Positions 8,172-15,428 of a stretch of 42,956 nt of DNA are shown here, piece after piece. This DNA comes from an uncultured Planctomycetaceae bacterium. GTDB lineage: Bacteria; Planctomycetota; Planctomycetia; Planctomycetales; Planctomycetaceae. Where the stretch lies: contig CAIYBH010000152.1 in NCBI GenBank assembly GCA_903924405.1, positions 1 through 42,956 of the forward strand, given 5' to 3'. The first letter of the stretch is position 1, and every line of letters begins with the position of its first letter. The notes beneath the pieces were generated by a model, which was given only the letters and a program-made list of their open reading frames with translations, made no database searches and was not told the origin of the DNA. Both the position numbers and the translations under genes were made by a program.

Positions 8172-10106
8172 CTATTCCGGCGATTCCACTTCCACGAGAC
8201 CTTCCATGGGTGTCTTCCTTCCCGGAATTCGCGTGTAAACCGTCTCGTCCCACGTGTGCAGCCCCAGACACGCACGACTGCTGACACCCGTCATCAAACT
8301 GCGGTACAGCAGAACCTGAAAATCACCCACCCGCACGCGAAACCCGGCCGCTTCATGAGCCCCGTTGTACCGCCGTGCTTCTGTGACCGTTAGTCGAGCC
8401 CAGTCAGCCGCCGCGTCCGCTCGCCCCGGATGCCAATCCAGCGCCAGCGGAATCGTGACACCCCCGGCGCCATGTGCCGCTGAAATCAACTGCCCGTCCT
8501 GCTCAACGCACTGCCCCAGCGCATGCAGTACCCGATCGTCTTCCAGCCAGACCGGAATTGCCCGCATCCGCAACAGGCCGCGACCAATCACCAGTTCTCT
8601 GGTCCTCGAATCCGCCGCCACTACCGCCCCCTCAGCCAGCGGCAATGCCGTCGTCAGCTGAACCTGCGGCTGAGCAGCGGAGGTGGTGACACTGTCCGTC
8701 AGCATCGCAAATCGCTCGCGAGTGGCCAGCATGATCTGCCGAATACACTTCAGCGAATCCCCACACTCACCTTCCAGTTCAATAAACACACACTCCGCAT
8801 CGTCAAACCAGCAACTGCACTTCCACGACGTCGGCGCTGCCACAGGTTTTTCGTCCAGTTGCACTGACCAGTGCCACGGGCCCGCAAAAACCTGAATGCC
8901 CCCGGCAAAAATCTGCAACTGAACATGATCGCCATGCCAATCCAGCATGATCACATCTGCATCTGACTGCACCGACGTTCGCAGAACCGCCGAACTCACG
9001 GTATCGGACTGCCACGAAATCTGCAGTGGCGCCGCGTCCTCTGACTTCTGAGCCTTCTCAGGCTGAGTTGTCTGGTCCCCGGAGTCTTCGTCGCGGCCAG
9101 ACCGATACTTCTTCGGAACCGTGACCTCCTCGACAGGCTTCTGCGTCTTTTTCAGCAGACGGGCCAGCTTTGAAGCATGCCGAGACTCAACAGTCTCCAA
9201 CAGCATCTGCAGAATGGGCTGCAGTGGCACATCAGCCGCCAACGGAACCTCTTCAGAACGATGCTCTGAAATCGGGGGGGTCGCCAGCATGCACGCCCTG
9301 CTCAGCATCTGCTGCACGCGGCCCAGATCGTCACCTTCCCACAACGGCTGGTGAAACACATCCGCCCACAACGTGCCACGCGCCACAGGAGCCAGCACTT
9401 CCGACAGACGGAACAGCAGGGCCCCATGCAGATGGCCCTCGTCATCTGTGCTGTCGTGCAGCCAGCGTTGCAGACTGGCCCGACCCGCCGTCTGCAATTC
9501 CTGCGATCCCTCCAGTGGACTAAGCACCAACCCGCACACCAACGCCGCTTCGCCCGTCACCAGCAGGCTCTGAACCGCAGACGAAGCAGCAGCCACTGAT
9601 TCTGCACCGCGTCCCTTGTGATTTTTGCTGCCCCAGAGCGACTGCAGGCCTCGGGACAACGCCGTGAAAACGGAAACAAAAACATCCGGATCCAGCTGGC
9701 TGCCTTCTCGCAGCAACACCTCCGCCACCGCCAGCGCTTCCCACGGACCGGGAACACCACGCACTCCCGAGGCCCACGCGGCAAGCACCTGATTCAGCGG
9801 TTGCGGACGTTTTCGAGCTGCCTGTTTTTTCTTCTTCTTACCAGAGGCTACCTGCAACACATCCAGCGATGCTGCCAGTTCCCGTTCCAGAGCCGATAAC
9901 TCTGAACTGTCCACAGACCAGCCACACAACAGCGGATCCCGGCCAAGTCGCCGACGAATGCGTTTCAGCGGACGACTGAATTCGTCCAGCCATGCCTGCT
10001 GAAACGCAGCACTGTCGCCGGATGCCGCAGCCTCACGCAACGCTTCGTCAGCATCGCGTGTCACTGGCAGAGATTTCAAGAGCTTACTGACCGATGGTGT
10101 GGGCAT
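8172..10106 (-). CDS. Conserved-looking protein of unknown function, 644 residues
   Basis: I do not recognise this protein. The N-terminal half (to about residue 330) is helical and Leu/Ala-rich, with a lysine run (GKKKKKQAARKRP) near 89-101. A charged linker follows around 335-370 (KKYRSGRDEDSGDQTTQPEK). The C-terminal half is beta-rich, with repeated strands such as VIMLDWHGDHVQLQIF and FRVRVGDFQVLLYRSL. The tail of the beta part faintly recalls the beta-sandwich of heparinase II/III-type proteins (EARRYNGAHEAAGFRVRV), but no lyase residues can be assigned. No signal peptide or membrane helix is seen. It sits 84 bases downstream of the SDR gene on the same strand and likely shares its transcript. 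The long open frame and codon use like its neighbours support a real gene. Confidence 0.75.
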   Translation of the reverse strand: MPTPSVSKLLKSLPVTRDADEALREAAASGDSAAFQQAWLDEFSRPLKRIRRRLGRDPLLCGWSVDSSELSALERELAASLDVLQVASGKKKKKQAARKRPQPLNQVLAAWASGVRGVPGPWEALAVAEVLLREGSQLDPDVFVSVFTALSRGLQSLWGSKNHKGRGAESVAAASSAVQSLLVTGEAALVCGLVLSPLEGSQELQTAGRASLQRWLHDSTDDEGHLHGALLFRLSEVLAPVARGTLWADVFHQPLWEGDDLGRVQQMLSRACMLATPPISEHRSEEVPLAADVPLQPILQMLLETVESRHASKLARLLKKTQKPVEEVTVPKKYRSGRDEDSGDQTTQPEKAQKSEDAAPLQISWQSDTVSSAVLRTSVQSDADVIMLDWHGDHVQLQIFAGGIQVFAGPWHWSVQLDEKPVAAPTSWKCSCWFDDAECVFIELEGECGDSLKCIRQIMLATRERFAMLTDSVTTSAAQPQVQLTTALPLAEGAVVAADSRTRELVIGRGLLRMRAIPVWLEDDRVLHALGQCVEQDGQLISAAHGAGGVTIPLALDWHPGRADAAADWARLTVTEARRYNGAHEAAGFRVRVGDFQVLLYRSLMTGVSSRACLGLHTWDETVYTRIPGRKTPMEGLVEVESPE

Positions 10107-10190
10107 GATCGTTCCGCGATTCTCTTCGGACGATCCTCCATGATGACAATGTCCGGCGTCGTGCCGGTGAGGACTGCAAATATCTGACCG

Positions 10191-11003
10191 CTAAATTGTG
10201 GTTGAGGAAAATCCGCCGTCGACCACAATGTTCTGACCAGTGACAAAGGATGACGCCCGCGAAGATGCCAGCCAGATCACCGCTCCCGCCAATTCCTGAG
10301 CTTCGCCGAAACGAGCCATGGGAGTGTGCGAGATGATCTGAGCACCACGCTCCGTATAACTGCCATCCTCACGAAACAGCAACGCTTTGTTCTGCTCAGC
10401 CGGGAAAAATCCGGGACTGATGGCATTCACCCGAACTCCGCGAGTCGCCCATTCACGTGCCAGAAACTTCGTGAAGTTGATGACCGCCGCTTTCGCTGCC
10501 GAATACGCCACAACCCGGGACAACGGGATCATTCCGGCCATCGACGCAATGTTAATGATGCTGCCTTTTTTCTGAGCCAGCATGGTTTCGCCAAACACCT
10601 GCGCCGGCAACAACGATCCTCCCACCAGATTCAGATCGAAGACGCCATTCCATGCTTCCCGTGATAACCGACAGAAGTCACTGCCCGGTGGCAATGTCGC
10701 ATCCGGACGATTACCACCCGCTGCCGCAATCAAAACCGTCACCGAACCCAACTCGCGAATGATGGCGTCTCGAGCCTCACTCAGGGAACTGATATCCAGA
10801 GCATCCGCGGCCTGAAAGATCGCACGACCTCCCGCCGCTTCAATCATTCGCACACGCTCCATCCCACGCTCAGCATTGCGACCCACAATCGCTACCGATG
10901 CGCCAGCCGAAGCCAGGGCTGAGGCCATGCCGCCGCCCAGGACCCCAGTGCCCCCAAGCACCACTGCCGTTTCACCCGTCAGATCAAAAATTGATTGAGT
11001 CAT
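10191..11003 (-). CDS. SDR-family oxidoreductase, D-mannonate oxidoreductase-like
   Basis: Classical short-chain dehydrogenase, 270 residues. The cofactor glycine motif GGTGVLGGGM is at 17-26, the AAAGGN strand near 93, and the catalytic triad is S154, Y167 and K171 (YSAAK). The segment PAEQNKALLF, then a DGSYTERG loop, then HTPMARFGEAQELAGAVIWLAS and FVTGQNIVVDGGF, resembles the SDR form of fructuronate reductase/D-mannonate oxidoreductase. That would place it in hexuronate breakdown. No uxaC or uxuA gene is nearby, so the substrate is inferred and other sugar-acid or polyol dehydrogenases are possible. It lies 147 bases downstream of def on the same strand. Cytoplasmic. Confidence 0.8.
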   Translation of the reverse strand: MTQSIFDLTGETAVVLGGTGVLGGGMASALASAGASVAIVGRNAERGMERVRMIEAAGGRAIFQAADALDISSLSEARDAIIRELGSVTVLIAAAGGNRPDATLPPGSDFCRLSREAWNGVFDLNLVGGSLLPAQVFGETMLAQKKGSIINIASMAGMIPLSRVVAYSAAKAAVINFTKFLAREWATRGVRVNAISPGFFPAEQNKALLFREDGSYTERGAQIISHTPMARFGEAQELAGAVIWLASSRASSFVTGQNIVVDGGFSSTTI

Positions 11004-11150
11004 CGTAAGTCTGCTTCCACAAGTTCAACAAGGTCCCCACGGTCCCGTCAACTACTCAGCCATCAAACCACAACAGGCACCAACGGCTATCAACAGATGG
11101 ATGACGGCCAGACCACAGCGTGACATCGGGCCCATCGCTTCCTGCGGCAC

Positions 11151-11741
11151 CTACGTTCGCAACTTTTCCAGCGCCTGCAGCTCCGCTTTCAACTCGTCGT
11201 CCGTTCCAATCAGACCTTCCTTCTGACGCGCCCGAAACTGAACCTCCAGATCCGTCAGCATCGGTGTCAGCTTTCCAAGGGCCGCCGGAGATAACCGGTC
11301 CGTGAACATCAACCCCTCAATATGGTCGTACTCATGCTGAACCACCCGCGCCGGAAAGTCCTCCATCACCACTTCAAACTGGCGACCAGAAAGATCAAAT
11401 GCGTCCACCACAATCTGCGTGGCACGAGTCACCGAGGCATGGATCTCCGGCAAACTCAAACACCCCTCCTCGTCCTCCTCACTGCCCTTGCGACGCGTGA
11501 TCCGAGGATTCAGAAAGACCATTTCCTGATCCTTTTGCTCCGGATCGCCCTCCGGATTGATCACAAACAGACGATACGGAAGACCCACCTGATTGGCCGC
11601 CAATCCTACCCCTCGAGCCGCATACATCAGGTCAAACATCTGCTGCACAAGGCCACGCAATTCTGCGTCAATACGAGTGACCTCGCGACATTTCCAACGC
11701 AGGGCAGGGTGAGGATGCCAGACTATCTGCAGAGTTTTCAT
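11151..11741 (-). CDS. def: Peptide deformylase
   Basis: Removes the formyl group from the N-terminal methionine of new proteins; Fe/Zn hydrolase of 196 residues. All three family motifs are present: GVGLAANQVG (44-53), EGCLSLP (92-98, metal ligand C94) and QHEYDHIEG (H136, catalytic E137, H140). ATG 11741 is chosen because MKTLQIVWHPHPALR is the usual start; the open frame extends upstream to 11819 but that part is unlike the family. After the core comes a helical tail ending in KAELQALEKLRT. The usual neighbour fmt is not adjacent. It heads a run of same-strand genes ending with the clan-CD peptidase, though gaps of 80-200 bases leave the operon unproven. Confidence 0.95.
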   Translation of the reverse strand: MKTLQIVWHPHPALRWKCREVTRIDAELRGLVQQMFDLMYAARGVGLAANQVGLPYRLFVINPEGDPEQKDQEMVFLNPRITRRKGSEEDEEGCLSLPEIHASVTRATQIVVDAFDLSGRQFEVVMEDFPARVVQHEYDHIEGLMFTDRLSPAALGKLTPMLTDLEVQFRARQKEGLIGTDDELKAELQALEKLRT

Positions 11742-12148
11742 AGCGGTGACAGCAATCAGATTAAACAGCAAAGGACTCAACACACAACCCGGCCCCATAC
11801 ACCCCGGGCCCACGCTCAAAAAAACACCAGCAACCTAAACGCTCAGTGCAATCTGCAAAGCAACAATCCCACTGGACAGTCCTTCACAACACATCCTCCG
11901 GATCTTAACACAACTCGTCGCCCGATCAGCCTGTCACCCCACAGCTTCGAAAGGTGAACCGCCCGAGACACGTCCGCCGGCAAAATCCATGACCGTCAAG
12001 TCTAATCAAACCCGGGAATTTTCCATCCGAAACACACTGGGAAAGCTGCGGAATCCTGCGACCAATGGCCTCGTGGGATGAGAATCCGGTTTTTGAGACA
12101 TTCCAGCCCCCTGCACACACCGGAACACACCGGCAGGCCAGCCATTGG
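11742..12148. other. Intergenic region upstream of def
   Basis: About 400 bases with no gene I can support. The plus strand from about 11820 to 11930 is markedly poor in G and rich in A and C. The only open frame across it (11322-11957, plus) is antisense to def and has no recognisable domain. It should hold the def promoter and the 3' end of the small minus-strand gene's transcript. Confidence 0.4.
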
Positions 12149-12637
12149 TCAGCTGGCCGTGTCCGCTGTCCGCTCCGTCCCGTTTTCCAAAAAACGGCCC
12201 ACGGCATGCCGCAAATCACCAATCAGCCGCGGCAGATAAAACGTCTGCACGTGCAGGGGTTCGTCCGGCTGAAACTGAGCTGCTGCGGCGGAGTACGACG
12301 AGGGATCCCGAATGGAAATCGCCCAGCCTTCAATGTTCGCCCAGCCAAAAACCACTGACGCGTCCCGTCCGGACCGATGCACCGTCATCCACTGAGTGTA
12401 CTCGTCAGAAAAATCGAAGGGCAAAAACACCTGATCGCCATCCGCCAACTCTGTCAACAGCGTCAGCCAGCCGGCCAGCAACAGCCTCACCCCGGCAATC
12501 AGTCCGACAGCAGACTCCACCCCGGACTCCGTTTCCGTTCGCAGATCCAGATAGTAGCATTCCCCGGTGCGGGATTCCGTACCGAGCTGAACTTCAATCT
12601 GATTGTCGCAGGTCAGCCGGACTGTTAGGTTCCGCAT
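12149..12637 (-). CDS. Small protein of unknown function
   Basis: A 162-residue protein I do not recognise. It has no signal peptide. The sequence reads as a compact alpha/beta domain: strands MRNLTVRLTC and YYLDLRT, a hydrophobic helix GLIAGVRLLLAGWLTLLTEL, then QVFLPFDFSDEYTQWMTVHR, SVVFGWANIEGWAI and a C-terminal helix DLRHAVGRFLENG. The ATG at 12637 with GAGAG four bases upstream is preferred over the frame's upstream extension to 12700. It is divergent from the dehydrogenase gene across 113 bases and could share a control region with it. It is supported by length and by sensible amino-acid composition only. Confidence 0.55.
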   Translation of the reverse strand: MRNLTVRLTCDNQIEVQLGTESRTGECYYLDLRTETESGVESAVGLIAGVRLLLAGWLTLLTELADGDQVFLPFDFSDEYTQWMTVHRSGRDASVVFGWANIEGWAISIRDPSSYSAAAAQFQPDEPLHVQTFYLPRLIGDLRHAVGRFLENGTERTADTAS

Positions 12638-12750
12638 GTGTTCTCTCGATAGGTCGCCTGCACCAGTCTGCAGCCCCCTCAACATGTGCCGCAGACCCAT
12701 CGTTCAATCCCGTCCACACCGAAAATCTCTGGTCAACAGGAACTTTGTCT

Positions 12751-13731
12751 ATGGTACGCGTCCTCTGTACGGCACTCAATGGAGAAACAGGTCCCCACTT
12801 CCAACTGCTGGCAGATGCCGGTCATGAATGTCATGTCGTGGATCGCCGTCTGGATCTCTGGAACCCGGATGTGCTGATCGAGGCGATCCGCGGATACGAT
12901 GCCGTCATTGCCGGGTCCGAGCCGTATCCACCGGCGGTCATTGCCGCCAGCCCGCAGGTCCGCGTGCTCGCACGCGCCGGTGTCGGCTTCGATGCCATCA
13001 ATCTTCCCGCCTGCGACGAAAAGGGAATCGTGGTGGCCACGACCCCAGGCTGCAATCATCATTCTGTCGCCGAACACACCATCGCGATGCTGATGGCCAT
13101 CGGCCGCGGTTTTCCGGCTCTCGATCAGGAAGTCCGACGCTGCGAATGGAACCGAAATCCGTATCCTCGAGTCTGGGGGCGCACACTCGGTCTGATCGGA
13201 CTGGGACGCATCGGACAGGCCACCGCCATCCGCGGGCTCGGGCTGGGCATGAAAGTCATCGCCTATGACCCCTTCCCGCCCACCGCGTTCGCCCAGCAAC
13301 ACAACATCCCTCTGGTCAGCCTCGATGAATTGTTCACCGAGTCCGATTTTGTGTCCCTGCATTTGCCAGTCACGGCCGAATCCCGTTACATCATCAACGA
13401 ATCCTCCATCGCCAAAATGAAGGCAGGAGTTGTTGTCATCAATACGGCGCGAGGTCCGCTGATCGATGAACCCGCCCTGATTCGCGCTCTGCAGTCCGGA
13501 AGAATTCGAGCAGCCGGACTGGATGTGTTCGAAACCGAACCTCTCCCCGCTGCCAGCCCGCTGATGTCCATGCCCAATGTCCTGCTCAGCGGACATGTCG
13601 CCGGGCTGGATAATGAGTCTCACGATGCCACATGGGCACTGGGCGCCGAAATCATTATCCGCCTCCATCGCGGCGAATGGCCTGCCGACTGCATCCAGAA
13701 CCTGAAAGGTCAGTCCGGCTGGATGTGGTAA
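12751..13731 (+). CDS. D-2-hydroxyacid dehydrogenase (phosphoglycerate dehydrogenase-like)
   Basis: NAD-dependent D-isomer-specific 2-hydroxyacid dehydrogenase, 326 residues. Visible features are the substrate-domain strand VRVLARAGVGFDAINLPAC, the Rossmann motif LGLIGLGRIGQATA (G150-G155), NTARGPLIDE with catalytic R234, DVFETEPLP with E263, and GHVAG with H282. The His usually lies in a PHxxG context; here it is GHVAG. Length fits the short form without ACT regulatory domain, so it may be a PGDH-like, glyoxylate/hydroxypyruvate or related reductase rather than the classic serine-pathway enzyme. ATG 12751 with AGGAAC about ten bases upstream starts exactly at the fold; the frame open upstream to 12145 is antisense to the small divergent gene and is not coding. 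Cytoplasmic. Confidence 0.87.
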   Translation: MVRVLCTALNGETGPHFQLLADAGHECHVVDRRLDLWNPDVLIEAIRGYDAVIAGSEPYPPAVIAASPQVRVLARAGVGFDAINLPACDEKGIVVATTPGCNHHSVAEHTIAMLMAIGRGFPALDQEVRRCEWNRNPYPRVWGRTLGLIGLGRIGQATAIRGLGLGMKVIAYDPFPPTAFAQQHNIPLVSLDELFTESDFVSLHLPVTAESRYIINESSIAKMKAGVVVINTARGPLIDEPALIRALQSGRIRAAGLDVFETEPLPAASPLMSMPNVLLSGHVAGLDNESHDATWALGAEIIIRLHRGEWPADCIQNLKGQSGWMW

Positions 13732-13817
13732 TCCAATGCCCGCCGGACCCGCAGGAAAAGTCCGGTACTTCACAGGACCCGGCACTTTCCAGTGGCCAGT
13801 CACCATCAGCAGGCAGT

Positions 13818-13847
13818 GTGAGTCGTAGTCTCTGGGCCACGACTCAC
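13818..13847. repeat. Inverted repeat after the dehydrogenase gene
   Basis: GTGAGTCGT (13818-13826) and ACGACTCAC (13839-13847) form a perfect 9-base stem around a 12-base loop, 87 bases after the dehydrogenase stop and 78 bases before the next ATG. There is no T-tract. It may be a transcript-ending or processing hairpin. Confidence 0.5.
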
Positions 13848-13924
13848 GATTGCCCTCACAAATGACGCTGTATAAGTCCCCTGAAACAATCACGGTCAAC
13901 CACTGCCGGAACTCGACACACACG

Positions 13925-14974
13925 ATGAGCGAATACCAATTCCTCCACTTCCTCGCGATTGATCGCCCCCTTGACCATGAACAGCTGAAGTTCATGCAGA
14001 GACAGTCACGGCGGGGAACACTGACTCGGCGAGAGTTTACCGTGGAATATCATGACGATGACTTCGACGGTAAAACGCTCGGGATGATGCGGCGCGGATT
14101 CGATCTGCATGTGCATTTCGCAAACTTCGGCATTCGACAACTTATGTTCCGTCTGCCACACGGTTTCCCCGGCGGTGTCACAGCCCTTCAGCCCTATCTC
14201 ATCAAACACCAGATTGTGTGGTCACAGGACAAGACTGGACCAGGCGGTGTGCTGCAGGTAAATCCGGCAGGAGACACTGAACGCTGGAACGACTATTTTT
14301 GTGACATCGAAGACCTGCTGAAGGAACTCACGCCTGTTCGCGAACTGCTGATCCAGGGCGATCTTCGCCCACTCTATCTCGCATGGCTTGCCTGCGAACC
14401 TCCTGAAGCCGAGGAACCGCCCGTGCCAGCCGGGTTGAAGGTTCTGCCACAGCCATTGCAACTCATGGCAGACTTTTACGAAGTCCGTGAATGTCTGATT
14501 CAGGTGGCAGCCGACGAATCAACAGCCATCAGTGAAACAGTCGCCCCCTCCCTACCAATCCTCCCGTGGCTGGAAAAGAAATCCGAAAAGCAACGGATCG
14601 CGCTGCTCGAACAGTTGCTCAACGACGATTCCGGTGTTGTACGAGCAGACGTGTTGCAGTCGATCCGGGAAACTGTGACGCCCACCCAGTGGCCCTCCAC
14701 AAAGACGTCTCGAACACTGGAAGATCTGTTGCAACGGGCACAGGAACGCAAGCACGTTCTGCAGCGCGAGAAACAGGCTGCCGAGGAGGAACAACGGAGA
14801 AAACATCTTGCAGTACTGGCAGAAAATCCCGACAGGATCGTGAAAAAAATCACGAAACTCGTCTCACAAAGAACCCTCGCCAACTACGCCGAAGCTGTCA
14901 CCTTACTGTGCGATCTTCGCGAAGCCCTCGGTCCGTCAGCAGGACCACACTTCACGTCATCCGTAGCAACCTAG
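13925..14974 (+). CDS. Conserved hypothetical of the SWIM zinc-finger-associated type
   Basis: A 349-residue protein. It matches my memory of a hypothetical family starting MSEYQ-[FY]-x-x-F-x-AIDRPL. The family has an acidic FTVEYHDDDFDG-like strand, a V-A-N-[FW]-G-x-[RH]-[QR]-LMFRLP block (here HFANFGIRQLMFRLPHGF), and SDxxLIxVAA-like helices (here EVRECLIQVAA). It ends in a coiled coil (TLEDLLQRAQERKHVLQREK) before a final NYAEAVTLLCDLREAL helix. Members are usually encoded beside SWIM zinc-finger proteins in bacteria; no such gene is present within this window. ATG 13925 is preferred to the frame opening at 13850 because the family starts at MSEYQ. No signal peptide. Molecular role unknown. 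Confidence 0.75.
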   Translation: MSEYQFLHFLAIDRPLDHEQLKFMQRQSRRGTLTRREFTVEYHDDDFDGKTLGMMRRGFDLHVHFANFGIRQLMFRLPHGFPGGVTALQPYLIKHQIVWSQDKTGPGGVLQVNPAGDTERWNDYFCDIEDLLKELTPVRELLIQGDLRPLYLAWLACEPPEAEEPPVPAGLKVLPQPLQLMADFYEVRECLIQVAADESTAISETVAPSLPILPWLEKKSEKQRIALLEQLLNDDSGVVRADVLQSIRETVTPTQWPSTKTSRTLEDLLQRAQERKHVLQREKQAAEEEQRRKHLAVLAENPDRIVKKITKLVSQRTLANYAEAVTLLCDLREALGPSAGPHFTSSVAT

Positions 14975-15149
14975 CTTCGCCAGACGTTTCGTCACACCAC
15001 CGGGCTGATCGGAGATTTGAAAAAGCACGGATTTCTTTAGCAAACCAGTTGCCGACAATGACGCCCAAACCCCAACGCCCTTACCCATCAGAACCTCACG
15101 AAACGCGACGGTGACGGTGACACAGCGAACAGCAGACTGCGTCTCCCCC

Positions 15150-15312
15150 CGGCCGGGATGGAGAAACAGCGGCAATCCGGAAGTTCCGGGGCGTTCGCAG
15201 TCTGATGGAGCAAAGGGATTTGAGCGCCGGGTTCGGCCGTGAAAACGCTGGACGTTCGTTTCAACAGAGCGAAACGCGACGATCTGCAAGCTGAACACCG
15301 TTTCGCCATCCC
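15150..15312 (-). repeat. Dispersed intergenic repeat, copy A
   Basis: Reading the minus strand from 15309, ATGGCGAAACGG is followed 30 bases after the ATG by TCGCGTTTCGCT. Next comes a near-palindromic core, then CAGCGTTTTCACGGCCGAAC and a tail matching copy B to about 15150 (CCGGAACT, GATTGCCG region). Copies B, C and D have the same order and spacing. The reading frame stays open here (MAKR...SRFALLKR...VFTAEPG) but is interrupted in copies C and D, so I treat it as repeat DNA. Confidence 0.75.
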
Positions 15313-15340
15313 CCCCTCACCTCATACAGACTTCGCCAAA

Positions 15341-15374
15341 CAAAAAACCCCGGACCATACGATGATCCGGGGCT
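15341..15374 (-). terminator. Rho-independent terminator of gltB
   Basis: On the minus strand, CCCCGGATCAT and ATGGTCCGGGG form an 11-pair stem with one G-T wobble around CGT, followed by six T. It lies about 55 bases after the gltB stop codon. Confidence 0.85.
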
Positions 15375-15428
15375 CCACTTGACGTGATCACACAGGCTGA
15401 TCTACCAGCCTGCATCCGCTCGTCTGCA

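Larger units (their letters stand above)
14975..15428. other. Intergenic region with repeat copy A and gltB terminator
   Basis: About 450 bases between convergent genes. It contains intergenic repeat copy A (15150-15312) and the gltB terminator (15341-15374), both listed separately. A further CACGAAACGCGACGG at 15097-15111 resembles the repeat core but is isolated. No gene is supported. Confidence 0.5.

Noticed and set aside
8172..10106. Heparinase II/III assignment
   Set aside because: Only faint similarity in the last beta strands; catalytic residues and the toroid domain cannot be recognised.
11742..11819. Upstream extension of peptide deformylase
   Set aside because: Family proteins begin with the MKTLQIV-like strand; the extra 26 residues are unlike the family.
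12145..12750. N-terminal extension of the hydroxyacid dehydrogenase frame
   Set aside because: The 202 extra residues are antisense to the small minus-strand gene, low-complexity in type, and precede a perfect family start at 12751.
15088..15309. Minus-strand small protein MAKR...SRFALLKR
   Set aside because: The same repeat in copies C and D has early stop codons; it is kept as a repeat and reported as a finding rather than a gene.
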